Positions 31,299 to 44,300 of a stretch of 64,000 nt of DNA are shown in pieces (the first letter of the stretch is position 1; the number at the start of each line of letters is the position of its first letter). The position numbers and the translations under genes were made by a program. Source of the stretch: Oryzias latipes. Lineage: Eukaryota; Chordata; Actinopteri; Beloniformes; Adrianichthyidae. The stretch is taken from NCBI RefSeq assembly GCF_002234675.1, contig NC_019860.2:11406586-11470585 (forward strand), read 5' to 3'. Below the pieces are notes generated by a model. It was not told the DNA's origin. It worked only from the letters and a program-made list of their open reading frames with translations, and ran no database searches.

Positions 31299-34052
31299 TT
31301 ACTCAAAGGAGAAAGTGCAGTAGATTCCCCAATGGTCACTGGTGTATCGGCCACACTTAAGCCTCTCCAGCCCGACTAAAGCCATGCTGTGGGGTTCCAT
31401 GCGTGGGACCCCGTCTTTGACAGCCCGCCGCAGGTATACTCGGTCAAAGCGAAGGCGATTTTTGAAGCGCATCTCCTTGTTTGTGTTGGCCCAGGTGTCC
31501 CAGGTGTAGCGACACTTTTCTGGCTCTCCCAGCTGCTCCCAAAGGTCACAGATACTTACAGGAATTTCCACTGTGGCTACCTACAGTAAAACGATCAATC
31601 ATGAAGCCTCTGTAATGTGCTTAGACTTTATAGACATTTTTGTATTTGCATTGCTTTTTTCAATTTGGGTACTTTTAATTTATTCTTTTTTACTGAAAAT
31701 ACGGTATAATGAATTCAGTTTGTTGCAAGTTTATACAAAGCAAGAAACGTTTTGGAGACAGCCCCTACTGGCTATGAGAGGTAGTGCATTTCGTAAAAAT
31801 ACCACTTTCATCATAGTGGGTCCTTAATGCCAATTTGCCCTTTAAGGAAAGCTTGGGATTTGGTGAGGTTATACAGAGTCAACATAGCAAGAAACCTTAA
31901 AAAATGTTTTACATTCTCCAAAGCAACCAATCAGGGACTCAGTCTTTATTCAATTAACAATCCTGAAGCAGTTAGGGATCTGAAACTGCTGCAGCACCTT
32001 TGGACTAAAGAACAGGACACGCTTGTTGCTGAAATTCCAAAGACGGCTCAAACCTCATAGTCTCGCAGGTTGGTATCTCCTCCAAACAGCACTGTAAAGT
32101 CATCAGGAGCCATACTCATCCGTTTTATTACTGCGTTGAACTGCCTCATCCGCTCCCCTGAGTTATCTTTACAGCTCTCAAAGTGAGATGTCATCAAACA
32201 GACCTTTTGACCCCTGAACATCACCTGAATATCACACAAAAGTTACAATAATCTATTAAAAGCAGTTAGGTTCACACAATAGAACTTTGTCACAGACAAT
32301 TCTGCACAAACCTGAGCAATGAGCAGGTTCCTCATCATGCGACTGTACCGAAAAGGAAGTATCTTACTGTCCAGCAGTGTTACGCGAGTCTTCTTCAGGA
32401 GCATTGTGGTGAAGTAACCGATCTCACCCCCTGCCAGTATGAGCATACAGATGTATTCATAGACCAACACGTTGCTGGTAGGATCTCATTCCGTGCAAGA
32501 CTGTTTGCTTGTACCCTCAATGAAAGTGTAGTTGGTGGCCAGTCGTTTGTGCATGAAGCGAATGTAGGGCTGGACCATCTCTTGCAGAAGCACCACATCG
32601 GGAGAATATCTGAAACAAATTTTATTCACTAATAGATGCCTTAAATCAGTGGTCTCCAATCTTTTTCAAGTCACGGACCGGTTTATTGTCAGACAATATT
32701 TTCACGGACCGGTCTGAACCAAGCAGAAGATTGACCTTGATCATTTTTAGCTTCTGGTTTTTTGAAAAAAACTATTTTTCACATCAAGATGCTAAGATGC
32801 TTGATGAGTGTGTACAGATGACGAGGATTCGGTACAGGAAAATTGGTGATTTGTAGAAGTTGTTTCTCATTTGTAAAAAATCAATAAAGCAACATTCCAG
32901 TTTTTTTTCCCTTTCATAAAATATTATTTTAACACTGAGAAGTCAACCAAGTCTCAGATCAACTTTCAAAACATGATTTATTGAGTATTTATTTTTAACA
33001 GATGAACGTTTTAAAGTTTAAAGATGCCTAATTTACCATTAAACTCCGTTTTAAACGTTTCCTCAGACCAGAAGCATCTTCAGGTCAGCAACTTTATTTG
33101 ACTGAATCTTCATCCTCTGTCAAATGTTTTCTGCTGGTTTAAATTTTGTGATGAAGATGAAGACGTCAAACCGGACGCTAACTATTTTACCACGTTCGAC
33201 TAAGGTGTGATGAATAAATAAAGCAAAAATAAAATAACACAACCGTCGCAAAACTGGTATTTTCTAAATATAATAATAAACATGAATGTCTGCAACTTTA
33301 TTATTTCCATGTGTGAAACATTCGAGACCCAATCGCCGCAGCTTCTGGTCCGTGGGAACAAGAACAACTGGAAGAAAACTCCAGGTTTTGTCTGTAAACA
33401 GCAGCTTAAAGTTTCTTTAAAGTCGAAGGCTCTTCTTTACGACGGAGTTTTAGGGCCTCTTTTCTCCCCAAAGAAACTTTCCAAATACGTTTTATTGTTT
33501 GTGTGTATGCTTTTTAGCTTTGAGTTCCTACTTTGCATTCCAAACAGCTGCTTATAGTCACGTGACGCGTTAAAACACACAGATGTGGTGAACAGAATCT
33601 GGTAGTTTTTCTAAATAAAACTTCCGTCAGTAACGGGAAAAACAAAAAAGGAAATAATCAAACTAAGTAAATAGTTAACGTATGCATTTGCAATCCGTCT
33701 GCGGAAGGGGCCCACGGACCGGTACCGGTCCGCGGCCCGGGGGTTGAGGACCACTTCCTTAAATGATCAACGCCCTAAGGACTCACTCCAGGATGTATGA
33801 ACAGAGCCCTCTGGCTCTCTGTGGCTGCTCCTCTCCATCCAGTCCATCAATATTCCAGGTGAGAAGCGACAGTTTGTCGTCTTCTTCAACTTCTGTTTTT
33901 TCTTCCCTGCGAATAGAAGCTTACTCAGAATTTTAAGGGTTGTGGAGCATCAGGAAACAATTCATCAGTGGTGCCAAAGTCAGTTACCTCTCCACAGGGG
34001 CTTTCACCTGGGTGGCGTTTGTGGAGCTGCACGGTCCTTCTTCTTCCTCCAT
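31299..34052 (-). CDS. tdp2: TDP2, tyrosyl-DNA phosphodiesterase 2 (about 283 aa)
   Basis: TDP2 hydrolyses the 5'-phosphotyrosyl bond left by trapped topoisomerase II, producing ligatable DNA ends. Exons: 33988-34052 (MEEEEGPCSSTNATQVKAPV), 33787-33906, 32515-32609, 32312-32430, 32054-32224 and 31299-31580, with correct splice sites and phases (852 nt). Endonuclease/exonuclease/phosphatase-fold motifs are intact: LLTWNIDGLD (catalytic Asn), SPDVVLLQEM (metal-binding Glu), MTSHFES, LFGGDTNLRDYE (catalytic Asp) and SDHWGIY (catalytic His). Human TDP2 has 362 residues with an N-terminal UBA domain; the visible first exon is too short to hold one. An upstream missed exon or a naturally shorter paralogue are both possible. 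The second intron is nearly all hAT element. Confidence 0.94.
31581..32053 (-). other. tdp2: TDP2 intron 5
   Basis: Noncoding. A fragment near 31780-31826 resembles the end of the common MITE family (TTTCATCATAGTGGGTCCTT). Confidence 0.5.
32647..33756. mobile_element. Non-autonomous hAT element (1.1 kb) in TDP2 intron 2
   Basis: Flanked by an exact 8-bp duplication CCTTAAAT (32639-32646 and 33757-33764), as expected for hAT transposons. The ends are inverted: CAGTGGTCTCCAATC at the left and GGGTTGAGGACCACTT at the right, with CACGGACCGGT motifs near both ends. No transposase motifs are present; the + strand ORF at 33282-33557 is not recognised. It is either a deletion derivative or a MITE. 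Confidence 0.92.
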
Positions 34053-34104
34053 ATCACCCTTAACAGCCTGACACAGAGCTTTGTTGACACTCTGGATCCT
34101 AGAC

Positions 34105-34112
34105 TGACGTCA
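34105..34112. promoter_or_regulatory. Perfect CRE upstream of TDP2
   Basis: TGACGTCA, the palindromic CREB/ATF site, lies 53 bases upstream of the TDP2 start codon. Typical position for a promoter CRE; function is inferred. Confidence 0.45.
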
Positions 34113-34395
34113 TTCGGATCTGCTGCGTCAAATCAGCGGCTCCCGAATTTTTATTTCACTCGCATTCTCAGCTTTACGGGAACTAAGCAAATACGCTGAA
34201 ATCCATCATCATCACTGCCAACTTTAAATCCATTATTTATTCACCCACATCCAAGGGCGGAGACATTTCAGAGTTTCGTTTTCCAAAAAACCAACACGTG
34301 TTTCCAGTGTGACTGGTAAGATTGTTTACTGGCTTGACACCAGTGATTGTTTTGCACGGTTTATTATTTATTGGTTCAATAGTCTGTTGGCTTAA

Positions 34396-35021
34396 CACAG
34401 GAGTGTCAAACTCATTTTCACCGAGGGCCAAATCAGCATAGTGGCTGTCCTCAATTTAGGGCCAGATATAACTTATACATGTAACTAAATGTAATGAAAA
34501 ATAAATGTAACTATTCCTTGATGTTAAAAAATACGTTATTTATTTATTATAACTGTTTTAAAGTGGCAATTAAAGTTGCAAAGAAAACATGTTTGTTTGT
34601 TACTTTAGCAGAACTCCTTTTATATTTGGACCGCTTATTAAAACCCACATAACTCCATTAATGAAGGATCAAACTGTCCAAGTGAATAAAGAGAAATAAC
34701 ATAAAACTGAGCTGCATAGATCATGTATTACATTTACATTTTGTTTTGACATTTTTACAATGTTACATTTTGTAACATTTTACAAAGAAGGCTGCACACA
34801 GCCTTGCATCCAACTGATGGTTTGATGACAACAATTTGTCAGCAAACACACAGAAGACCTGCAAACACTGAATAATTACAAAAGCAGCTACACTTAAATA
34901 ATATGTAATCAACTAAAGAAACATTTTATTTTAAGAAATTAAAACCTTTTATGCTCTCGTGGGCCACAGAAAATAACATGGCGGGCCACATTTGGCCCCC
35001 GGGCCTTGAGTTTAACACATT
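34396..35021. mobile_element. Non-autonomous hAT element (626 bp)
   Basis: Flanked by TGGCTTAA on both sides (34388-34395 and 35022-35029). Inverted ends: GAGTGTCAAACTCATTTTCA versus the right-hand GGGCCTTGAGTTTAACACAT. Same family as 63086-63530 in opposite orientation (shared GTGTCAAACTC and GGCGGGCCACATTTGGCC landmarks). It lies between TDP2 and NHEJ1. Non-coding. Confidence 0.9.
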
Positions 35022-35029
35022 TGGCTTAA

Positions 35030-36540
35030 GAGCTGAAGTTTGCTTTATGTTGGATATTCCAGTAAAACTTTTAAAAGCCAGCAAAAACTCACTGATTTAT
35101 TCATTATAAACCATACACACAGTTTTAATAGCATTGAAAATATTTTTTAAAAATACGTAACACAGCCAACAATAACTGGAGGCATCTTATTAGAAAGGGA
35201 GAAAAAAAGGGGGGTGTACATGAGGGGGGATAGGAGACAGTGTGGTGGCAAACAAAAAAGCACACATCTGCACTCTGTCCTTGTCCTGGCAGAGTACAAG
35301 TGTAGACAAAGAGACTCCACCGAACCAGAGATTAGGTTGGTGAAGTTTCTCATTCATGCAGGTGATGTTGTCCTGAAGTTGAGTCATGGATTTGGACTTA
35401 AAATCTTCTCTCTTGAAACATTTTTCCACTTATCAATGTTTATTCATGTCGGTGAGATTAGAGCTACCAGAAAAAAAGTCTACACAAAGACTAAAGAGAA
35501 TGTTCATGGATGTAGTGAAGGAGGACATTAGGGTGGTTGGTGTAAATGAAGAGGTTGCAGAGGATACATACCTGCAAATGATTTGCTGTAGTGACCTCTA
35601 CAGGAAGCTGCTAAAAGACAAAAAAGATTTTAAGTCCATATTAACTGTTAAAAGTCACTGTTTTACATGTACCATCCTAGTCATACGTGTCAGAAACTTT
35701 ATAACAAGGAATTTAAAATTCTGCATATATATATTTTTACATATGTTTTCATATTTGTGTCTTTGTATCATAATTTTCACTTAAAGATTATTGTTTTGAC
35801 TTTATTTGATTGGCGAAATGTAAACTATTTCTAATTTCTACAAATAAATTATTTCTTACCTTAATTCAAATACAATAGCAAGGCTAATGTGGAGGTATCG
35901 TTAAGATAAAAAAGAATAAAAATCTTTGGTGTTATTGTTAGGCGGAACCTTATCACAGCGTTCGTGTTGCACGTCGGCTCCGGACACAAACACTAAGTGT
36001 CAACAACCGGCTACAGCGCTGCTCCTTTTTTGACGCGTTGGCCTTTTTTATTTAAATGTCGGGCCTTTTTTCCTGATTTTACCCATTTATTCCTAAGAAT
36101 TTTACCGTCTCTTGTGGTAAGGCAGAAAAGTACGTTCTCAACTCTTAACTTAAACTCGGGCGCGGAAGTAAGGGGGTCATTTAGTTTTGAATGGCGAGTG
36201 AATTGTATACAAATTAAAGGGTGTTTCTATGTTTGTTATTTTATCGGAAGCATAAGCATTTCTTCGTTTTTTATGTTAAAAAAGAAAGGTCGGAAAACTA
36301 AAAGTTGTAGGTTTTACTATCTGGTGGGTCTCTGTGTCTACTACTGCAGAGACCCGGATCTCCCTTTTAAAAGAGCCTGATAAGTCTGTAAACATTTTGT
36401 AGTCACTGCTTTTGTTTGTTTATGACCTCCGAGTTTGCGTGACTCAGCTTTCTTTTTAGACTCCCTAACGAGATTTTTATTTTATTTTATTTCCCAGCAA
36501 ACAGGAGCTGCCGCCGCGGTCTGCAAGCTGGTGATTATGC
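35030..36540. other. TDP2-NHEJ1 intergenic region
   Basis: Short ORFs (35214-35531, 35386-35784, 35997-36380) show no recognisable domain and no good splice structure. The stretch rises in GC just before 36540, next to the TATA box. Regulatory content for the two divergent genes is plausible but not visible by motif. Confidence 0.45.
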
Positions 36541-36546
36541 GGCGTC

Positions 36547-36598
36547 TATAAAAAGGCGGCTGATACAGAACTGAGTGCAAATTTTGGATTCCTTTCTG
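36547..36598 (+). promoter_or_regulatory. nhej1: TATA box and likely noncoding first exon of NHEJ1
   Basis: TATAAAAAGG at 36547-36556 follows a GC-rich stretch. About 30 bases on, a start near 36577 would give a short exon ending TTCCTTTCTG at 36598, followed by a strong donor GTGAGTGATT. The matching acceptor is at 38320-38321 (CTCTGCTCTGTCTGTAG), two bases before the NHEJ1 ATG. I infer one 1.7-kb 5' UTR intron. No transcript was checked. Confidence 0.55.
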
Positions 36599-36599
36599 G

Positions 36600-38319
36600 T
36601 GAGTGATTAAAAAAAAATGACACAGCGGATTGATGCTGACTGGAATCACCTTACAAAAACAGCAACTAATTTATGCTTTCCCTAAACCTGTATTTTGAAA
36701 ATTTATCTTTAGAAATATTTTATTCTGGAGGCTTTTTCTCATGAACACTTTACAGTAGTATTAAACGTATCTGCACTTTGCATGAGAGTGGACCAACTAT
36801 CTGTGACTGTGAAGAAACATCTACATATTCATCCTCCCACTAACAAAAAAAAAGCAAATTCTTAGTAAATACTCCCACCATAAGCATAAAAGGACACTTA
36901 AATCCATAAGGAAAATTAATTCTGGATATTGGGGGACAGAATTTTGACGTCAGTGATTTCTTATTCTGCTAGTAAACATATTGTGTGTAAAATAAAGAAA
37001 GAAACGCTTTATTACTCAAGTGACAAAGGAATAACAACCTGAAGTTAACCAGAAATGCTGTGTGTTAAACATGAACAAATTAAGTGCATCATTATCTTGA
37101 TTCAAATGCAAAATAAAGAAAATGCTAGAAAAAGCAAAGGTAGCCTAATGCTTGAACTAACAAACAACGAAAAATACACATCAGATTGTCATTAAAAGGA
37201 TGTTATTTTATATTGCACTGAATTATATAGTAAACTAGTCAAGATGGTACTTGGGATCCTCGACTAAAAGCAGAAATTGTACAACTTAGACTAACTTTAA
37301 CGGTAAGCATAACAGAAACGTGTTTAGAATTATAGAAAAAGCTTTGATGACAGCTTAAAACTGAAATTTGTTTGTTTTTTAACGATATGGTGGTATATCC
37401 GGTTCCGGTCAAGGTCTTAAGGTTCTGGATGCTGATATCTACATCCACGTTTTCTTGAAGAAGTCTGTTAATGAAATGTGACTACAATACCCAGAATCCC
37501 TAGAGGGGCTAAGACACAGGTGACTTGTGGGAGGGTTTGATAGGAAGTTTTTCTACTGATCTGTGTTGTAATATTTTTCTCTGCAATAACTGGCCACTTC
37601 AGATAGTGTAACACAATAGCTAAGTCAAACTTTATTGACAGAAACTGTCAACATTATTCAGTTGGAATACAAAGTACAAAACAATACTCTCACTTTTTCT
37701 GTTCAATATGTTGTGCTTACTTAAGTTTCTGCTGACAGTACCCACAATTCTTGAACAATTCGTCAAGCGGTGCGGCTCCATAGTTTACCAAAGTCATGCT
37801 AAAACATTTTCACGCATTTTTGGAATGTTGTGTACTACAGAAATTTCTTTTAGAGCCAGCTTGGACAAGGAAAATAAAGAAAAGTAGATGCATCAGAATG
37901 GAGCTGAGCAGGAAGCTTGTTGCCCACTCAGCATATTTTCTATGTAACAAACACAATCTCTTTTTAAACTATAATTTTTTTGTCTGCTCCTTATTCACAA
38001 CGATTTAAATAAACAAATACTCTGAAATGCAATTTTGAGCTTAATTGTCTTTCTATATATCAACTATCATCAGAAAAATGCCACGAGAACATGTTAAAAA
38101 CACCAAAAACACAGTTTTCATTGAAGTGGGTCGAGGGTAGAAATTGATTTTGTGCAGGACAATTACCCAAATGTAAACAAACTCTGAGCAAGCCATCACA
38201 TGTTGAACCTGTTAGACACAGAAAATGCAGGCTTCTGGTGCTGTAAAGTCTGAAAAGATTCGGCAACTTCCTGCTCCATGTTTCCCAGCATCCATCCTTT
38301 GAAACTCTGCTCTGTCTGT
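36600..38319 (+). other. nhej1: Presumed 5' UTR intron of NHEJ1
   Basis: Noncoding. Includes a fragment of a dispersed repeat at about 37500-37860 (related to 58975-59290) and a partial MITE at about 37880-38135 (CAGAATGGAGCTGAGCAGGA and GAACATGTTAAAAACACC landmarks). Confidence 0.5.
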
Positions 38320-38323
38320 AGTG

Positions 38324-41300
38324 ATGGACACCAGCTGCGCTTCTTCTGAAGATGTCCTCCTCCAGCGACCTTGGATCCCGATCTGTATAGACGGATGCCA
38401 GTTTCTGTCCAAAAGCTGGTTCGGCGAAGCGTCCTACCGTGTCCTGCTGACGGACATGCGCTGCGTGTGGGAGGAGACGATGGACGCGGCGGCCACCCAG
38501 AGCCGAGCACAGGAGCTGAACCGGCGTCTGCGAGCGTCGGTCACGGCTTTTTTCTCCCACCTGTGCGAGGTGGCGCAACCCTGTCTGTTGGGAGGCAACG
38601 GCAAAGCTGATGGAGGGGCTAAGATCACCGTGACCCAACTGGCGGCAGACGGCCTCATCATGAGGCTGAAAAGTGAGCTAGCCGGGCTTCCGTTTCACTG
38701 GGAGTTCCACTGCAGTCCAGCTCCTGTCTCTTTGGTGCGAACAGACTTCAACTTTAGCAGGTGAAACTTTTGTGATCTTTTTTTTTAAACATACATCTTT
38801 CTTTGCATCTCAGGTGTGTGTGCAGCTGGTGCGCCCCCTGCTGGGCATGAGCCGCCTCTTGCAGTTGCAGGTGGATCAGCTCGGACGTCTGCTGGTGAGG
38901 AAAGACGCAGAGATCCAGGACTACAAGGAGAATGGAGCCACACTTAGCAGAGGTATGAAAATGTCTTTGAGCTTTGTTTGATGACATCCGGGATCCAGGA
39001 TTATTTGTGATCTCACAAATACACTGGGGGAAAAAAGTATTTAGCCACCAATTTGTGCAAGCTCTCCTGCTTGAAAAGATGAGAGAGCTCTGTAATTCTC
39101 ATCATAGGTATACCTCAACTATGAGAGACAAAATGAGAAAAAAAAATCCAGATAATCTGATTTTGTCTCTTATAGTCGAGGTATACCTATGATGAAAATT
39201 ACAGGCCTCTCTCAACTTATTTAGTGGGACAACTTGCAGAATTAGTGTCTGACTAAATACTTTTTTGCCCTACTGTATATGAAAAGCCAGGAAAATGTGT
39301 TTTTGTGTACTATTTTGTTTTTTTACTTCAGTGGTAAGAGGAAAAGAATTACTTATTACTTATTAAGTAATTACTTATTACTTAAACTTATTGTTTCTAT
39401 AGTGGAACTCAGTTTTAGTTTTTGTCTTTCAACAACCCAAAGATTCTGATTAAAATTTTTTTATCTAATCGTGGAAATCACTTTAGAGAAAAAGTAGAAA
39501 TTACTGCAGACATTTAGAGAATTAAAGTAGGACATCAAATATAAAAAAATACACGACTCATTAAGTAGTGAGTCGAGAAGTAATATAGTGGTTTGCCATT
39601 TTTTGGGTATTTTCCAAATGTACAATTCTGAAATTCAGTATCCTGGAAATTTGCTATAAGTATCTGCAAAAACTAGAGTCCATCGATGCTCACTTGATTA
39701 GCAGATATACACCACAATGCAATGCGTTAGAACCATTTGTCACTTGAAAAAATTATGTATTTACATTTATTTTTTAGAAATCATCCGAGTTTCATCTTTA
39801 GAGTCATAAATAGTCTTTGTAAAATGTTCATATTTATTTGGTTTTTATTTTGGTTAAAGGTGATGTCATATTTGCTGTTTAAAAAAGAGGAGGCATTTGT
39901 CTATAATAAATTAAAATCCAGAGCACTACAATGTCAATTAGGGGAGAAGCATACAGATTGCATCTTTTAATTTGAAAGGGAGCTCAGCCGCAGCAGGAAG
40001 TCAATTTCTGGCTGTAGATTGTTAAACAGAAAATCAAGTGGTCTTCAGATTCATTTTACAATCAAAAATTGAATTTTTAAAATTTTTTCTCTCTTGTTGA
40101 GAGCTGAAAAGACACATTAAAAGCCTTTTTTTTCCTTCTTACTTGTAAGACAGAAGATTCAGACAATCAGCAGAGACTCTGCAGCTTCAGTTTGTTTCAT
40201 TTCATTTGCCCTCTGACACTGATGTTCCATCAATGGATCTTTGGTGCAAACACAAGGGAATCCACAATGTAGGTGGATTTAATAAAAATTACTAACCATG
40301 TTTTTTAGACCATAGAGCGCACTTAACCCTCTCACATCAATGTTGTGGCGAGGCGCAATAAAACCCACTCTTGGAACTAATGTAACTCTTTGACAGTTTA
40401 TGTAGTTTTTGTAATTACAACAAGTTCTGGCGCTACTTTTAAAGTGTTGCATATTGGAGCAAAACTGCTTTTCTCTGCTTCTGAATCGGTCAGAATTATA
40501 GAAGTTGTGCAGTCGATTTAAGACCTGTAGTAGTCAAATAACGACCACTGTTAAAGGAGTAAATCCCTGATTTTCTTAAAAATCAACAACAGCTCCTATG
40601 TAGGAATTCTAGTTGTGATTTTTGACCTTGAACCAATTTTCTGTGGTATGCAGCACTCAAAAAGCTGTTAAAATATTTGAGTACGACTTTGGTTAACTAT
40701 GAAGTCACGCAGCTTGTTGGGGCATTATGGGAACTGTAGTCAGAAGGCTGGAAGAGTGATATTGAGAGCTGCAGGGAATCAAATTTGATTTATCTGTCGT
40801 GTTAAACTGTAAAGGCTTTGTCTTGCAGATAAAAAGGCAAACTTGAATTAGCAACACTTTTCATTTGAAAAACTAACCATCAACCCCTTGCTTGCCGGTC
40901 TTCCCTATGGTCCAGGAAATACATACTCAAATTAATTTTATTTAAGAAGTTCCTCAATTGTTCTTCTTTAAAGTCTTGTCTTGTATTATTTCAGATAAAA
41001 AAAGAGATTCTGTTCCCTTTAATATCATAATTTGTATTATTATCAATGATATTTCTTTCAATAATTAATTTCAAGCTTTTGAAATGTGAAAACAGCTTGT
41101 TTTATTGCTTCATAACAGAAATTTGTAAGATACATTTATATTTAATCGAATGTTGTTGAATTGGAAAACTGAATTGAATGGTAAATTGCTAAAAACATTT
41201 AAATCTTGTGACATTTTGATTTTTTTCCCTGCTAAATTTAGAAAGTTTTTTTTTCACATTTCTAAGTTAACTGTTGGACCTTTGTTGCTGCAGTTAAGGC

Positions 41301-44300
41301 TTCAGCTGTATATGATTGGTTAACCTTTCGTCGTTGGTGTTTAAATGCAGAACGCCTGCAGACGGATGTTTTCCAGGAGGAGACCTACAGAGAGAATTAT
41401 CTGGCAAAGGTGAGAACACACGTTTTTTTCACAGTTTCATGTTTTTCTCTTCCAATTCTCAGACAAACACGGACGAGTCCTTTTATTTCTTATTGTGTGT
41501 GTTCAGTTTTTGAGCGTTTGGAAAGAACTGAGTTTCAGCACTGCTAGATCTCTGTTGTAAGTTTTAGAGGAGAGGCAAAGATCAGCATGTTGAATTCTTT
41601 GACGTTTTTGTCAGTTTACATTTACAATTTTTTGTGTTTTCTTTCTTCAATTTTTACAACAAAGAAACTGCTGGAATTCTGTTTGAATGCAAACCTACCT
41701 TAGCTTTTTTACACTTGGAAAACGAAACATTGTAATTTTTTTGCTTTAAAATGTATTCACTAATGTCAAAATGTTAATTGTACAACTTTTTTAATTTCTT
41801 CAATTTAAAAAAACATTTTTTTGAGCTGTTCTATCACTAAAATGTAACTTATTAAAATCAGAATGCAACTAAACGGCACAAATGTTTTTCAAAATAATAA
41901 TTGTTTTAAACCAAAGCACTGATAGATAATGGGAAATCCCTTTCACGCATATTTTTCTGTTCTTACCTACATATTTTCTGTTTTTAATGCCAACATAATC
42001 AACATTTGGACCTTTTTTTTCCTTTAAATTTGTTGTGTCTTGTGTGCAATATTATTGTAGAACACAATCAATGTTAACATTAAAGTGTTTATAGTAAAAC
42101 AACCACCTAGAAAACATGTTTGGGCAAACCAAACTACAAAAAATGTATTACTATGATCCTTTGGGGAAGAAATATAACTGGGTGGCCACAAGCCTAAGTT
42201 CTGAAAATCTGTAGAACTTATTCATAACTGCCCTTACTTGTGAATACAGGCTGTCTGCAGGTGAAAAATGGTCAAACTTGCACGAGGAACGCAGGTGGAA
42301 ATATCAAAGTTGTAGATCGCTTGGTGAAACCCATAGAAAGAATATGTTCATGTATATTTTTTCCTACGGGCATGTTGTGAACGAAGAGTCATAGTGAACA
42401 CTTAAACAACATGCAAGGGTAAGTAAAAGGTACTGAACAACAGCATCACCTGTTGTAGCAACTTACATTGGCCCTATGAATCCTTCACTAAACATTCATC
42501 ACGACATACAACACCTTTATGTATGTATCCTTGAGCTGCTCATATGAGCCTATTGGTAACTGCAAGATGCACCTGCACTTTCCTTAAAGTCCCATCATCC
42601 TTTTTGTTCTATTTTCAAAGTTTTCCCAGTGGTCTTTCAATTATAATTATACAGTTTTTAGTCAATAGTAAAAAGAAAAAATGTCTTTTTTTTAGGAAAT
42701 AGTTTCTGCAGAGCGGCAGTAGTTCATTAAAAATTTGCCTCTGAGTTAGGGGCTGGACTAATGGCGAGGAGCAACACCGCCCCCTTTCCCCTCCCCGAAG
42801 CAGAGCAGGGAGCTTGTGGCCCACCCAGCGTATTTTCTACGTCACTAATACGATCTTTATTATTTTTTTCATCAATTTCAATGAAGAAATAGGTAGAACT
42901 GCCATTTTGAGCTTTATTTTCCTTATTTTTGTTCTCCATCATGAGGGAAATGCTACAATAAGATGTTAAATTCACCAAAAACACAATTTTTATTGGAGGA
43001 GGTCTAACTGAAAGGAATTTCTCTATTGGTGAAACCTTAAGCATAGCACTTCTCCTGATTGTCTTTTTAATATCAAATAACTTTAATAATACATTTTTAT
43101 GTTTGGCAGTGTTCCAAGTTGCTAAACATGATGTGAAATTTCTTTGTAAAAATGTTCTAAATTTAACATTTACATCTGTAAAAAAACAAAAAAAACCCTG
43201 CAACTTATATCAAAACTAAAATTGAAATAAAATAAAAATGATAGTAATAACTAAATCTGTAAATTTAAGTTGTAAAAATACATAAAAACATTGTTGTCTC
43301 TACTAAAGATTTGGTTTTGCATGTTCTCTAAACTTTTTTAAGTTAACATGTTGCAGCATCTTTGTTACCATTTTTGATTGTACCCAGAAATAAGTTTGAA
43401 GTTCTACCCTTAAGTAAAGTCATTGTAGGAACCTTGTTTTTTATATTGTTTAATAAGAACAAATGGAAAGAATTGCATCCGTATGTGCTGGAAAATCTAT
43501 ATAGGAGTCACAGTGGAGCCTCTGTTTTCTGCTTTTTCTGGGGATCACGTAGTAGGATGAGGAGGGAGGGGGGGACAGTCAGAGGAAGAGAAATAGGGAT
43601 CAAAGTCTCCTCATTCGTGGCAAATTCCACCAAGTGGCGTCAAGGCCTCCTTTAGACTCCAACTTAAACTCAAATGAAACTTTGTGGGAATATGTCACCA
43701 GAAGTCATCAAACGGACTCTCACACACTGCTGGGAGCTGTTTGTCTGTGTGAATCACAGAGGCGTTTAGCGTGCATATGTGGTATTTGTCTAGTATTTAA
43801 AGATGCATACCTGAGAGTGGGTTCCTCCCCCTTCCATCTGATGACTATTTTGGTCGCTACCCATGTCCGTTTCCATGGCAACATTTTCAGAAAGCTACCA
43901 GGTTAGATTGCTATCATAAAGTGAAACATATTTTCAAATTTTGCATTGCGTTTTCTTAGATTGTAATCTTTTAAAAGGTTATTTTTTATTAACTTAAAGT
44001 TTGTGTTTGATAAGAAAAAGTACATAAATGTGAATCAGTGAGCTAAGAACCGCAAATTTGTGTTGGTTTAACTTCTTTCTCCCCAACCTTGAACTTCATT
44101 GACATTTATAGATTATAGATATTTACAAGACAGCTGAGGAGGGCAAAAAAAATCTTCTGAAAATTTTCCGCTTAATCTCTCTAACCATCTCCACAAGTGT
44201 AGTTTGGAGTTAGTTTCTGTGGCCTTCCCCAACCACACCAAAAACTAGTGCAGGGCAGAGGGACGGCGAACGGGGGTGATGATGACAGGAGGAGCAAGTT

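Noticed and set aside
35214..36380. Three + strand ORFs between TDP2 and NHEJ1
   Set aside because: No domain, weak codon character and no exon borders; the region behaves as intergenic sequence.
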